Positions 48,447-57,764 of a stretch of DNA of 64,000 nt are shown here, piece by piece (position 1 is the first letter of the stretch; each line of letters starts with the position of its first letter). The translations under genes were made by a program, and so were the position numbers. The stretch comes from Rhizobium sp. BK650 (GTDB taxonomy: Bacteria; Pseudomonadota; Alphaproteobacteria; Rhizobiales; Rhizobiaceae). The DNA lies in the NCBI RefSeq assembly GCF_014195325.1, contig NZ_JACIBK010000006.1, positions 186,001 through 250,000 of the forward strand, in the 5' to 3' direction. Under the pieces are notes generated by a model. That model saw nothing but the letters and a program-made list of their open reading frames with translations. It was not told the DNA's origin and ran no database searches.

Positions 48447-50090
48447 ATGAAATTTGCCGCGCGTCTTTTCCCGAAAGCTTCGATCGGGACATATCTCGTT
48501 GCTATGGCTGTGGCGATTGCGCTGCCGATCTTCGCCTTCGTCGCCCTTCTTCTCATGCAGCTGGAAGACAATCAGCGGTCCACGCTCAAGCGCGAAACCG
48601 CACAGGATGCGCTGGCCCTGTCACGGACCATCGATCGCCAACTTCAGGATATGGCGACAACGTTGCGGCTGCTGTCCTCATCTCCCGAGCTGGAGAGCGG
48701 CGACTTTGAGTCTTTCTACAACCGTACGGAAACCGCGCTCCGCGGCGATATGCTCTATGTGATCGCCGTCGACAGGACCGGCCAGCAATTTCTGAATACC
48801 CGTCGCGCCTTCGGCACGCCGCTCGGCAAGACGACAAACATGGCAGCTCTCGAAGCTGCCATGAAGTCTGGCCGGATCGAAGCCTCGGACGTCTTCGTGG
48901 GCGCGACGAGCGGCATGTGGGTCTATAACGTCACCCTGCCGCGCGACGAGGATCCCGTTGCCGCATTGATCATTACCCAGAATGCCAACGACCTCGCAAA
49001 ACTCGTCACGAGCGAGGGACTTGCCTCAGGCTGGTCGGCAGCAGTGATCGATCAAGGCGGTCATGTCGTAGCAAGCCGCGGACCCGCCAATCTGCAGCCC
49101 GGCGAACCCTTCGACCCGCGCATTCTGCCCTCGCTCGTCGCTTCCAACGGCGTTTTCGAAGACCGCGATATCCTCCCGCATGCTCTACTGGGCTATGCGC
49201 AAATTCCCGGATGGTCCTGGAAGACGGTGGTATGGGGACCGATCGCCACCGCCCAGGCGCCGATCCTCAGCACTTGGCGCTTTCTGCTAATCGGCGGCCT
49301 CGTGCTGCTGCTCGTCGCCGTACTTGCCACCTATGCCGTCGCCCGGCAAGTCCGCTCTACGATCCGTGAAATTGCCGATATGGCAAACCGGCTCGGCGAA
49401 GGCCACATCGTCTCGCCGGTCGAAACCAGCGTTATTGAGGCCAACCAGGTGGCGATTGCGCTCTCCAACGCCTCTTTCGACCGCAGCCAGAGCGAGGACA
49501 GGCTACGCTTCGTCATGCACGAGCTGATCCATCGCACCAAGAACCTGCTGACGCTTGTTCTTGCCATGATGCGTCAGCTCTCCAAGCAGGCCGACAGCGT
49601 CGAGACATTTCGGGTGGCCGTCGCCCATCGTCTCGAAGGGCTTGTACGCTCGATCGAGCTTCTGACGGGCGAGCAGTGGTCGGGCGCCTCGCTGCAACGT
49701 GTCATCGACATTCATCTTCAGGCTTTTCCGCAGGCCCGCGAACAGGTGGAAATCGAAGGCAAGGATTTTATTCTCAAGCCCGATGCCGTTCAGAATTTGG
49801 GCCTGGCACTGCATGAGCTTGCCACCAATTCGGTAAAATATGGAGCACTCTCCGTACCTCAAGGTCGTGTGCGTTTCGAATGGCAGCCGGCAGAGGACGA
49901 CAAGCTACGTTTCACTTGGACTGAAAGCGGCGGTCCGGTGGTCAATCCACCGGCGCGTTCCGGCTTCGGCACCACAGTCATCAAGGCACACGCCGCTGCC
50001 GCTTTTCGAGGCAAGGTCGATGTCGACTTCCGCCCGGAAGGGCTCATCTGGATTCTCACCGCCCAGCGCGAGATGATGGAGCGCGGGTAG
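48447..50090 (+). CDS. membrane sensor histidine kinase of the HWE family
   Basis: 547 aa. Membrane helices at about 14-37 and 275-297 flank a dCache-like extracytoplasmic domain of about 235 residues. A HAMP-like linker leads to the kinase core: phospho-acceptor H362 in H-E-L-I-H-R-T-K-N-L-L (HWE H box), then the N box A-L-H-E-L-A-T-N-S-V-K-Y-G-A-L-S and F-T-W-T-E-S-G-G (the W-x-E element). C-terminal G-F-G-T-T-V-I is the ATP lid. HWE kinases often feed the general stress response (PhyR-EcfG). No response regulator or EcfG-type promoter is seen beside it, so its partner is elsewhere. Confidence 0.88.
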   Translation: MKFAARLFPKASIGTYLVAMAVAIALPIFAFVALLLMQLEDNQRSTLKRETAQDALALSRTIDRQLQDMATTLRLLSSSPELESGDFESFYNRTETALRGDMLYVIAVDRTGQQFLNTRRAFGTPLGKTTNMAALEAAMKSGRIEASDVFVGATSGMWVYNVTLPRDEDPVAALIITQNANDLAKLVTSEGLASGWSAAVIDQGGHVVASRGPANLQPGEPFDPRILPSLVASNGVFEDRDILPHALLGYAQIPGWSWKTVVWGPIATAQAPILSTWRFLLIGGLVLLLVAVLATYAVARQVRSTIREIADMANRLGEGHIVSPVETSVIEANQVAIALSNASFDRSQSEDRLRFVMHELIHRTKNLLTLVLAMMRQLSKQADSVETFRVAVAHRLEGLVRSIELLTGEQWSGASLQRVIDIHLQAFPQAREQVEIEGKDFILKPDAVQNLGLALHELATNSVKYGALSVPQGRVRFEWQPAEDDKLRFTWTESGGPVVNPPARSGFGTTVIKAHAAAAFRGKVDVDFRPEGLIWILTAQREMMERG

Positions 50091-50236
50091 CGTCACTTCA
50101 ACGGTCAGCTTCGGACAGGTCGTTCAAAGAGAAAAAGACGGTTCAAGCGGAATCTGATCGCCACCACAGTCGTTTCAATGGAATGCCCGCCGAAGCGGGC
50201 TTTCGATTGGAGCATTCCGGCAAAAACCGAAATGAC

Positions 50237-51631
50237 TTAGTGGGCGATAGCCTTATTGATCTCTTCGGTCACCTTCTTGGCATCCCCAAGCAGCATCATC
50301 GTGCCATCCTTGTAGAACAGCGTATTGTCGATGCCGGCGTAGCCTGAGCCGAGCGAGCGCTTGACGAAGAGGCAGGTCTTGGCCTTGTCGACGTCAAGGA
50401 TCGGCATGCCGTAGATCGGCGAGGACTTGTCGTCGCGCGCCGCCGGATTGGTCACGTCGTTGGCGCCGATAACATAGGCGACGTCGGCCTGGGCGAATTC
50501 CGAATTTATATCCTCGAGCTCGAAGACTTCGTCATAGGGCACATTGGCTTCTGCAAGCAGCACGTTCATATGGCCCGGCATACGGCCAGCAACCGGATGG
50601 ATGGCGTATTTGACCTCGACCCCATTCTTCTTGAGGTTATCGGCGAGTTCGCGCAGCGCGTGCTGCGCCTGCGCCACTGCCATGCCGTAACCAGGCACGA
50701 TGATGACTTTCGAGCCATTCGCCATCAGATAGGCTGCATCCTCAGCCGAGCCGAGCTTGACGATCTTCTCGGAAGTATCCGCCGCTCCGCCTGCAGTCTC
50801 GCCGCCGAAACCGCCAAGAATAACGGATATGAAGGAGCGGTTCATGCCCTTGCACATGATATAGGACAGGATCGCACCCGATGAGCCGACCAGCGCGCCG
50901 GTGACGATGAGCGCCAGATTACCGAGCGTGAAGCCGATGCCGGCCGCTGCCCACCCCGAATAGGAGTTCAGCATCGACACGACGACGGGCATGTCGGCGC
51001 CGCCGATCGGTACGATCAGCAGCACGCCGAGTGCCAGCGAGAGTGCGACGATCACCCAGAAATCAAAACGGCTTTCGGTCGCGGCGAGCCCGATAACGAA
51101 GAGCACGATCAACACAAGCAGGGCAATGTTGATCAGGTGCCGGAAAGGCAACAGGATCGGCTTGCCGGACATGCGCCCATCGAGCTTCAGGAAGGCGATG
51201 ATCGAGCCGGTGAAGGTCAGCGCACCGATCGCCACACCGATCGCCATTTCGATGCGCGCTTCGGTGTGGATCTGCCCGATCCCGCCAATGCCGAAGGAGC
51301 CTGGCGTATAGAGCGCCGAGGCAGCGACCAGAACCGCGGCAAGGCCGACCAGCGAGTGGAAGCCGGCGACGAGCTGCGGCATCGACGTCATGGCGATTGT
51401 CCGCGCAATATAGGCGCCGGCACTGCCGCCGATGGCGAGGCCAAGGATGATGAGCACGAAGCCGCCGAAATTGGGTGTAGCCAGCACCAGCGTCGTGAGG
51501 ATCGCAATCCCCATGCCGATCATGCCGTAGAGATTGCCCTTGCGGCTTGTCGCCGGATGCGAGAGCCCGCGCAACGCCAGGATGAACAACACACCCGAGA
51601 CGAGATAGAGGAAGGCTGCAAGATTGGTCAT
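50237..51631 (-). CDS. pntB: NAD(P) transhydrogenase, beta subunit
   Basis: 464 aa. Domain II membrane part (about 1-260, nine helices) and domain III NADP(H)-binding part (about 285-464) with V-P-G-Y-G-M-A-V-A-Q-A-Q and Y-A-I-H-P-V-A-G-R-M-P-G-H-M-N-V-L-L-A-E-A, both characteristic. It couples proton translocation to hydride transfer from NADH to NADP+. Start at 51631 (M-T-N-L-A-A-F); the frame back to 51787 overlaps pntAb. Last of the three pnt genes, ten bases after pntAb. Confidence 0.95.
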   Translation of the reverse strand: MTNLAAFLYLVSGVLFILALRGLSHPATSRKGNLYGMIGMGIAILTTLVLATPNFGGFVLIILGLAIGGSAGAYIARTIAMTSMPQLVAGFHSLVGLAAVLVAASALYTPGSFGIGGIGQIHTEARIEMAIGVAIGALTFTGSIIAFLKLDGRMSGKPILLPFRHLINIALLVLIVLFVIGLAATESRFDFWVIVALSLALGVLLIVPIGGADMPVVVSMLNSYSGWAAAGIGFTLGNLALIVTGALVGSSGAILSYIMCKGMNRSFISVILGGFGGETAGGAADTSEKIVKLGSAEDAAYLMANGSKVIIVPGYGMAVAQAQHALRELADNLKKNGVEVKYAIHPVAGRMPGHMNVLLAEANVPYDEVFELEDINSEFAQADVAYVIGANDVTNPAARDDKSSPIYGMPILDVDKAKTCLFVKRSLGSGYAGIDNTLFYKDGTMMLLGDAKKVTEEINKAIAH

Positions 51632-51641
51632 TTGTCCGGCC

Positions 51642-52040
51642 TCACTTGTCCTTCTTGCGGTACATCGCCAGCATGCGCTGTGTGACGAGGAAGCCGCCGA
51701 AGATATTGACCGAGACGAGGACGAGAGCGACGAAACCGAAACCGGTTGCAAGCCCGCTGGTCGAAATGCCGACCGCAAGCAGCGCACCGACGACGATGAC
51801 GGAGGAGATCGCGTTGGTGACGGCCATCAGTGGCGTATGCAGCGCAGGCGTCACCGACCAGACGACATAATAGCCGACGAAGATCGACAGAACGAAGATC
51901 GCGAACTGGAAGACGAAGGGGTCGATTGCCCCGCCGGTGGCAGCACTTGCCGCTTCCGGCGCCTGAGCGGCAGCAGTGACGACTGCAGTGACAGCCTGAT
52001 CGAGCTGTTCCAGCGCCTTGTCCATTGCTTCACTGGCCAT
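51642..52040 (-). CDS. pntAb: NAD(P) transhydrogenase, alpha-2 (membrane) subunit
   Basis: 132 aa with three membrane helices (about 45-65, 74-92, 100-118): [29 protein letters not shown], and [13 protein letters not shown]. The N-terminal 35 residues are Ala-rich and helical. In alphaproteobacteria the alpha chain is split, and this is the membrane part. The ATG at 52040 shares one base with the pntAa stop (TGATG). Confidence 0.93.
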   Translation of the reverse strand: MASEAMDKALEQLDQAVTAVVTAAAQAPEAASAATGGAIDPFVFQFAIFVLSIFVGYYVVWSVTPALHTPLMAVTNAISSVIVVGALLAVGISTSGLATGFGFVALVLVSVNIFGGFLVTQRMLAMYRKKDK

Positions 52041-53188
52041 CAATTATCCCCCTTCTTGGCGCCGCCGAATGCCGGATGCACCACGTCGCTCGCATAGGTC
52101 AGCATCGTCGCCTTGATGAGCTCGTCTTCGAGGTTGAGCACGATCGTTTTCGTTTCCTTGTTCACCATTGTCTCAAGGAAGGTGACGAGATTCTTGGCGT
52201 AGAGCGCCGAGGCACTGGCGGCCACGCGGCCCGCCATGTTCGCAAATCCGATGACCTTCACGCCTTCGACATCAGCGACCTGCCCAGCGGCGACGCCTTC
52301 GATATTGCCGCCACGCTCGACCGCGAGATCGACAGCCACAGCACCCGGCTTCATCGAAGCCAGCATGGCGCGCGAGACGAGCCGCGGCGCGGGGCGACCG
52401 GGAATGAGTGCGGTCGTAATGATAATGTCCTGCTTGGCGATGTGCTCGGCCACGAGTGCCGCCTGCTTAGCCTGATATTCGGCAGACATTTCCTTGGCAT
52501 AGCCGCCGGCCGTTTCTGCCGCCCTGAACTCTTCATCCTCAACAGCGATGAATTTGGCGCCGAGCGAGGCTACCTGTTCCTTGGCCGCGGGGCGGACATC
52601 AGTCGCCGAGACGGCGGCACCAAGCCGGCGGGCCGTCGCAATTGCCTGGAGGCCGGCAACACCCGCCCCCATGACGAAAACCTTGGCGGCAGGAACCGTG
52701 CCTGCCGCCGTCATCATCATTGGCATGGCGCGGTCGTAAACGACGGCCGCCTCGATGACGGCCTGATAACCGGCGAGATTGGCCTGCGACGACTGCACGT
52801 CCATCGACTGTGCGCGAGTTATGCGCGGCATCAGTTCCATAGCAAAAGTGGAAAGGCCGGCACGCGCCATCGCGGCAATCGCTTCGTCATTGCCATAGGG
52901 GTCCATGATAGCGATCACGAGGGCGCCGGCTTTGTAACCGGCAATTTCGCTTTGGCTCGGCCGGCGAACCTTGAGGACGACATCGGCGGACGCTGCATCC
53001 GCGAACCTGCCGATTGCAGCCCCTACTGCCTCGAACTCACTGTCCGGAATGCGAGAAAGCGTCCCAGCGCCCGCTTCGACGACGACATCGAAGCCGAGCA
53101 ACTTTATCTTCTTCACGGTTTCGACAGACGCGGCGACGCGCGTCTCATCGCCTGTGATTTCCTTTGCTACGAAAACGATATTGGCCAA
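52040..53188 (-). CDS. pntAa: NAD(P) transhydrogenase, alpha-1 (NAD-binding) subunit
   Basis: 382 aa. Soluble domain I that binds NAD(H): [13 protein letters not shown] near the N-terminus, [22 protein letters not shown] (nucleotide fold, about 165), and [13 protein letters not shown]. It resembles alanine dehydrogenase. Start: TTG 53188 ([10 protein letters not shown]), chosen for AGGAGG-rich sequence six bases upstream and for the family N-terminus; the 53245 alternative adds unrelated residues. Confidence 0.94.
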   Translation of the reverse strand: MANIVFVAKEITGDETRVAASVETVKKIKLLGFDVVVEAGAGTLSRIPDSEFEAVGAAIGRFADAASADVVLKVRRPSQSEIAGYKAGALVIAIMDPYGNDEAIAAMARAGLSTFAMELMPRITRAQSMDVQSSQANLAGYQAVIEAAVVYDRAMPMMMTAAGTVPAAKVFVMGAGVAGLQAIATARRLGAAVSATDVRPAAKEQVASLGAKFIAVEDEEFRAAETAGGYAKEMSAEYQAKQAALVAEHIAKQDIIITTALIPGRPAPRLVSRAMLASMKPGAVAVDLAVERGGNIEGVAAGQVADVEGVKVIGFANMAGRVAASASALYAKNLVTFLETMVNKETKTIVLNLEDELIKATMLTYASDVVHPAFGGAKKGDN

Positions 53189-53294
53189 CTGCCCCCTCCT
53201 CCGGGTCAGCTGGGCCGTGACAGGCCGCTTGCCTGCACGGGCCAAGCATCTACATCACAAAGTTCGGAAGACCGCGTCTTCCCGCGGGCCGCGC

Positions 53295-53519
53295 TTAGCG
53301 GAGCAGGAAGATTCCGGCGACGAGGATGATGAGGAAGACGAGGATGCCGCCAAGGAAACCGGCGCCGCCGAAGAAACCGGCAGTCATGGCAAGCAGCAGG
53401 GCAACAAGGAACATCGTGCCGTATTTCGTACCGGCAATGAACATGTCGTAGGTTCTTTCATGTTCCTTATAGTCCATCGGCGCGCCGGTCTCGACCGGTC
53501 CCGTATGATGTTCGGCCAT
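53295..53519 (-). CDS. aa3-type cytochrome c oxidase subunit IV
   Basis: 74 aa. Cytoplasmic N-terminus with the family signature M-D-Y-K-E-H-E-R-T-Y-D-M-F, then two hydrophobic segments (about 31-49 and 52-73, separated by Gly/Phe). Small accessory subunit of alphaproteobacterial aa3 oxidases; stabilises the complex. It lies just upstream of the pnt genes on the same strand and may share their message. No other oxidase genes are near. Confidence 0.85.
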   Translation of the reverse strand: MAEHHTGPVETGAPMDYKEHERTYDMFIAGTKYGTMFLVALLLAMTAGFFGGAGFLGGILVFLIILVAGIFLLR

Positions 53520-53684
53520 GAATATCGTCTCCCTCAGATGCCTTAGCGCTGCCTGATTCCCCCGCCTCGGCGAGGCAAATCCCTACCCGCAGGGGATTAC
53601 ACAATGACGGGCAAAAGCGCAATGCATGAGAATGCCGCAGGAACGCCCTTCTCCTGATGTGAAAAGGGCATTCGCTGCAGAAAA

Positions 53685-54437
53685 TCAGAGCGGCAGATCC
53701 GTCCCGAGCTGACCCTCCGGCACGAAACGGGCGGTCGGAATGATGGTGAGCGGGGGCAACGTGCTTTCGGGGCCGCGCGCGAACATCATACGCTGCTCGC
53801 TGGCACTGGAAATGAAGAAGGGATAACGCGTCAGAAGCTTGCGACCGACCTCGATGACGTTGGTCGCCATCAGCGTCATGTCGATCCCGTAATTCTTGGC
53901 CTTCTGACCCGGCACGACGGTATCGGCATAGAAGACGCGTTTATAAAACGCCGCATGTGGCGGGCGAACGAATTGCAGCACCCGGTGAGCGCGAAAGTGT
54001 GCCGCCGCGACGATGCTCGGCCGCAGCGTCAGATAGGGGATCCATGTCAGATCGGCCGTCAGCTCCGGATCGGCGGCAAACCGTGCGGGATCGATCAGCG
54101 TCAGACCGGCATCGAGGAGCGCATCGATCGCCTCCGGAAAAGCGCCCGCCGATTGGCTGACGCGGTGCTCCGGGGTCACATAGTGAAGGCGAATCGTACT
54201 GACGAGCTCACCATAATAATACAGACCGAAAACATAGGCATGGCTGTCGAAATCGGTGTCGTCGAGCAAGCCTTTCGGAGCGAGCGCCAAGGTGTCATGC
54301 GCCTTATAAGCCTTGTAACGCAGGCGTTCGACATCCTCCATGTCCTCGGTGCTCTCGACGCGCCGGTATTCGACATTATCAAGAATTTCGAGAACCTTCT
54401 TGGAAAAGTCACTCGTACTCAAAGGGACAGACGTCAT
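53685..54437 (-). CDS. FeeM / acyl-homoserine-lactone-synthase-like N-acyltransferase
   Basis: 250 aa. GNAT-like fold: R-L-R-Y-K-A-Y near residue 40 (the AHL-synthase/FeeM N-terminal R-x-x-V-Y/A-Y region), L-V-S-T-I-R-L-H-Y, then D-L-T-W-I-P-Y-L-T-L-R-P-S-I-V-A-A-A-H-F-R-A and F-V-R-P-P-H-A-A-F-Y-K-R-V-F. Members join a fatty acyl group to an amino acid or related amine. An N-acyl amino acid or signal product is possible but unproved; this could equally be a regulator of envelope lipid. Start 54437 follows a GGGGTCC ribosome binding site that is base-paired in a hairpin. The extended ORF to 54470 is unlikely. Confidence 0.65.
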   Translation of the reverse strand: MTSVPLSTSDFSKKVLEILDNVEYRRVESTEDMEDVERLRYKAYKAHDTLALAPKGLLDDTDFDSHAYVFGLYYYGELVSTIRLHYVTPEHRVSQSAGAFPEAIDALLDAGLTLIDPARFAADPELTADLTWIPYLTLRPSIVAAAHFRAHRVLQFVRPPHAAFYKRVFYADTVVPGQKAKNYGIDMTLMATNVIEVGRKLLTRYPFFISSASEQRMMFARGPESTLPPLTIIPTARFVPEGQLGTDLPL

Positions 54438-54441
54438 GATG

Positions 54442-54461
54442 GACCCCGTTGTTAACGGGTC
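54442..54461 (-). promoter_or_regulatory. hairpin covering the Shine-Dalgarno of the FeeM-like gene
   Basis: In the minus-strand leader GACCCGTT pairs with AACGGGGTC (one-base bulge), four bases before the ATG, so the G-rich ribosome binding site is within the stem. This suggests translational control. Confidence 0.4.
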
Positions 54462-54466
54462 ATTAA
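54452..54466. promoter_or_regulatory. candidate CtrA box upstream of the FeeM-like gene
   Basis: TTAA-CGGGTCA-TTAA, a perfect match to the alphaproteobacterial CtrA consensus TTAA-N7-TTAA, 15 bases before the start codon. The position between promoter and start would favour repression (inference). It overlaps the ribosome-binding-site hairpin. Confidence 0.5.
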
Positions 54467-54535
54467 TCATATCTGATTTTTAAAAGCGCAAGATTTGATA
54501 AGAATTTTGGACGTATTTGAATTATTAAGGTTAAC

Positions 54536-54551
54536 GGCCGCAGATGCGGCC
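54536..54551 (-). terminator. possible terminator after the GGDEF-EAL gene
   Basis: GGCCGC-ATCT-GCGGCC hairpin 28 bases after the stop codon on the minus strand, followed by GTTAACCTTAATAATTC; the T tract is weak. Confidence 0.35.
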
Positions 54552-54578
54552 TTCGTCACATCGTCAGGCAGCGCCTGA

Positions 54579-56882
54579 TCAGGCGACCTTGCTGCGGCGG
54601 CGCGGCGCGGTGCGGCGGTTGAGAGCCTGGGAGAGAATGCCGATCTCCTTGGAGGGAATCGGCGGGGAGAAGACGTAACCCTGTACGAGATCGGTGCTCC
54701 GGTACTTGTTGAGAAGCACCAGCTGTTCCTGGGTTTCGACACCCTCGACGACGATCTTGAGGCCTAGTTCGCGCGCAAGATGGACTGTCCCCCGCAAAAG
54801 CTTCAGGCGGCGCGTATCCTCGACGACATTGCGTACGAAGGAACGGTCGATCTTGACGATATCCAAAGGCAGCGTGTCGAGATAACTGAGGCTGGAGAAA
54901 CCGGTGCCGAAATCGTCGATGGCGATGCTGATATCGCGGCTGCGGAGTTCGGCGAGGATTGCGCGAACGGCAGCCGGCTCATCGATCAGGCTGCTTTCGG
55001 TGATTTCCAGATGCAGGCGCGACGCCTCGAGACGGGAATGCGCCAACGCATCCGAAACGACCGACAGGATATCCGCGTCGCGCAGGTCGCGCGCAGACAG
55101 GTTGACGGAAACGGCGATATGATCCGGCCAGTTCATGCATTCTTCGCAAGCCTTGAAGAGCACGAATCGCGTGATCTGCGAGATGATGCCCATCTCTTCG
55201 GCAAGGCGGATGAAGACGTCGGGCGGAATGGAGCCCTTTTCCGGATGCACCCAGCGAGCCAGTGCCTCGGCGCATTCAATGCGCGTGCCATCCGCCTTGA
55301 ACATCGGCTGGAAGACGAGGTGCAGCGCGTTTGCGGCAACGGCATCACGCAGATCCGCCTTGAGCTTCTGCTGCTCGATATAGCGGCCGTCCATTTCGCG
55401 CTCGAATCCGGTGATGCCACCCTTTAAGCGCGACTTGCTTTCGAACAGCGCCAGGTCCGCCTTGACGCTCCATTCGTCCATGGCGAAGACGTCGCTCTCA
55501 AGAACCGCATAGCCGGCGCTGAGCGAAACGAGGAAAGTGACTTCATCGACTTCATACTGGCCCTGGACCGCAGCATGCAGCTTGCGGATATCGGCATCCA
55601 GCACCTGTTTGTCACGCGCATGCGGAAAGAACAGGATAAACTGGTCGCCCATCAGCCGGCCGACGATGGCATTGCCAGCCACCTCCTTGACCCGCATGGC
55701 GATCGCACAGAGCAGATGGTCGCCCGTGACATGGCCCCGCATGTCATTGACATGCTTGAACTCGTCGATATCGAGGATCATGAAGCCGAGAGGACCGCGC
55801 TTCTTCGAATGCCTGGTGAGGTAGTCCTGCACGCGCTGGCCGAAATATTCGCGGTTCGGCAGCCCCGTCAGCGCATCGAAGCGCACCATATGCAGGATCT
55901 TCTGCTCGGCCTTCACGCGGCTCGAAACGTCTTCAAAGATCAATACGGCACCGCCATCTGCACGCCGGCTCGCGGAGAATTCCAGCGACAACCCCTCGGG
56001 AAAATGAATGAGCGTACGCGACAGGCTGCCTTCTGCAACCTGCGTCAGCTGCCGCAGGATGAGTTCGGGTTGCGACGCGTCCATGAAGCTGTAGCGCGCG
56101 CCATAGCGCAACACAGCACCGAGATCGCGATCCTTCAGCCGGTCGGGTGCACCGATCTTCAAAAGTTCGCAGGCCTTGCGGTTGATGACCTGGATCCGGT
56201 TCTCCTCATCGACCATGACGAGGCCGTGCGGCATATTGTTCAGCGCCGTGTCGAAGCGGTCGGCGATCGAGGCGATTTCGCGGCGCGCGATCACGTTCTC
56301 GTAGAGGAATTCGCGCACGCCGGTCGCCATGGCCCGTGTCGTCAGCCAGAATGGTATGAGAAAGACCGACAGGATGCCGCGATAGAAATCCAGCGTCATG
56401 ACGCTGCAGATGATCATCGGCAGGCAGCAGGAAAAGGTCTGCAGATCGACCGCCATGCGCGAGCCATAGTTGCGACCGACGACGGAAACCATCGTCGCCA
56501 TGGTCACTGCAATACAGGCAAGCTCGGCGAAGGAATCGCGAGTGAAAAAGATGGCATACCCGCTGCCGATGCCAAGAAGCGTGGTGATTCCGGCTGCGCC
56601 GACCACGAGAACCTTCTCCCAGCGCTCTATCTCGGCAAAGGAGAGCTTCTCCTTGTCTACCTTGTCGAACAGGCGGAAAATCGCCATGCGGGCACAGAAC
56701 ACTATGATGACGGCGACAGCCAGAAATATATAGACCGGAGACTGAGTTTTCGCGGCGACGGCAAGGAAGGTTGCGGAGTGTACAATGACGCCAGCCAACA
56801 GCGTCATGCGGTTCCCGGACAGGGAACTCACAAACGACAGATACACATCCTTAGGGACCCTGTTCGGGTTATGTGGCTTCAT
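54579..56882 (-). CDS. membrane GGDEF-EAL protein, probably a c-di-GMP phosphodiesterase
   Basis: 767 aa. The N-terminal region has about five or six membrane helices (25-190), followed by a PAS-like domain (about 215-320, F-D-T-A-L-N-N-M-P-H-G-L-V-M-V-D), a GGDEF domain (about 335-490) and an EAL domain (about 505-750). The GGDEF signature reads G-R-L-M-G-D-Q-F, losing Gly and Glu at the active site, so cyclase activity is unlikely. The EAL domain is complete: E-C-A-E-A-L-A-R-W, V-N-L-S-A-R-D-L, E-I-T-E-S, I-D-D-F-G-T-G-F, K-I-D-R-S-F, V-E-G-V-E-T. Hydrolysis of c-di-GMP is therefore the expected role. Start 56882 (M-K-P-H-N-P) rather than the ATG-less extension to 56960. Confidence 0.88.
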   Translation of the reverse strand: MKPHNPNRVPKDVYLSFVSSLSGNRMTLLAGVIVHSATFLAVAAKTQSPVYIFLAVAVIIVFCARMAIFRLFDKVDKEKLSFAEIERWEKVLVVGAAGITTLLGIGSGYAIFFTRDSFAELACIAVTMATMVSVVGRNYGSRMAVDLQTFSCCLPMIICSVMTLDFYRGILSVFLIPFWLTTRAMATGVREFLYENVIARREIASIADRFDTALNNMPHGLVMVDEENRIQVINRKACELLKIGAPDRLKDRDLGAVLRYGARYSFMDASQPELILRQLTQVAEGSLSRTLIHFPEGLSLEFSASRRADGGAVLIFEDVSSRVKAEQKILHMVRFDALTGLPNREYFGQRVQDYLTRHSKKRGPLGFMILDIDEFKHVNDMRGHVTGDHLLCAIAMRVKEVAGNAIVGRLMGDQFILFFPHARDKQVLDADIRKLHAAVQGQYEVDEVTFLVSLSAGYAVLESDVFAMDEWSVKADLALFESKSRLKGGITGFEREMDGRYIEQQKLKADLRDAVAANALHLVFQPMFKADGTRIECAEALARWVHPEKGSIPPDVFIRLAEEMGIISQITRFVLFKACEECMNWPDHIAVSVNLSARDLRDADILSVVSDALAHSRLEASRLHLEITESSLIDEPAAVRAILAELRSRDISIAIDDFGTGFSSLSYLDTLPLDIVKIDRSFVRNVVEDTRRLKLLRGTVHLARELGLKIVVEGVETQEQLVLLNKYRSTDLVQGYVFSPPIPSKEIGILSQALNRRTAPRRRSKVA

Positions 56883-57202
56883 CCATACTTTCCCTGTGCG
56901 CGGGGAATGTAAGCCGAACCTTTTAAAAAATGATTTCAATGGGTTCAAACATTTGGTCAATTTTTCTAAAACCTAAGGGTGAACCGTACAGCCAGAGCGC
57001 GAGAATGCAGCTTTGTCGCGAGACATATGAAAAATATATCCGCCCCTGAGTTGTGAGGTTTCCGGCGGGATCGCGGCCCTTTAGCCGTCATAAGACTATA
57101 TTCCAAGGCGGGCCATTTATCCTTCCAATTTTAAAAACCCTGGTTTACACCGGTTGCAGAGGGAGAACTGCCGTAAAACGGCAAGACAATAAGGGGAGGC
57201 GA
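56883..57202. other. intergenic region between GGDEF-EAL gene and dctQ
   Basis: 320 bp of divergent promoter region, more A+T-rich than its neighbours. A hairpin TGCCGT-AAA-ACGGCA (57169-57183) lies 20 bases before dctQ. No gene seen. Confidence 0.4.
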
Positions 57203-57742
57203 ATGCCGGTATTTTTGGCCGTCAGCCGACTGATCGACTCGATCAGCGAGTTCATTGGCAAACTGTCCGAATATATGGTGCTGTTCTGCTGCCTGATCAG
57301 CGCTGGCAATGCGGTAGTGCGCTACGCATTCAACTATAGCTCGAACGGCTGGCTGGAAATTCAGTGGTACCTCTTCGCCTTTGTCGTCGTGCTCGGCGCC
57401 TCGCACACTTTGCGCAAGAACGAGCATGTGCGCGTCGACCTGATTTACGGCTCAGTCTCAGAGAGGGCAAAGATCTGGATCGACATCGTCGGCTTGACCG
57501 TCTTCCTCATCCCGGTCTGCGTTTTTCTTTCGTTTAGCTGCTGGCCCTTTTTCCTGCTCGCCTATCAGCAGGGCGAGATTTCCGGCAATGCCGGCGGCCT
57601 CATCCGCTGGCCCGTGAAGCTGATGCTCTTTGCCGGCTTCGTTCTCCTGACCCTCCAGGGCATTTCGGAATTGATCAAGAGGATCGCCGCGCTGACCGGC
57701 TCCATCGAGATCGATACGAAATATGAAAAGCCGCTGCAGTAA
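57203..57742 (+). CDS. TRAP transporter small permease (DctQ)
   Basis: 179 aa with four membrane helices (about 15-38, 50-70, 88-112, 132-152). Seen: N-A-V-V-R-Y-A-F-N-Y-S-S-N-G-W-L-E-I-Q-W-Y-L-F, the DctQ core with the Trp-Glu-Ile-Gln motif. It pairs with DctM. Start 57203 (M-P-V-F-L-A-V) has AAGGGGAGG just upstream; 57053 is a false extension. Next gene dctM starts 23 bases later. Confidence 0.88.
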   Translation: MPVFLAVSRLIDSISEFIGKLSEYMVLFCCLISAGNAVVRYAFNYSSNGWLEIQWYLFAFVVVLGASHTLRKNEHVRVDLIYGSVSERAKIWIDIVGLTVFLIPVCVFLSFSCWPFFLLAYQQGEISGNAGGLIRWPVKLMLFAGFVLLTLQGISELIKRIAALTGSIEIDTKYEKPLQ

Positions 57743-57764
57743 CTCGGCGTCAGGAGAAACGGAT

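Noticed and set aside
54572..54585. CGCCTGATCAGGCG perfect palindrome across the stop of the GGDEF-EAL gene
   Set aside because: Could be an operator, but it falls in coding sequence at the C-terminus with no T tract; likely chance.
55575..56912. 445-codon plus-strand ORF
   Set aside because: Antisense to the GGDEF-EAL gene.
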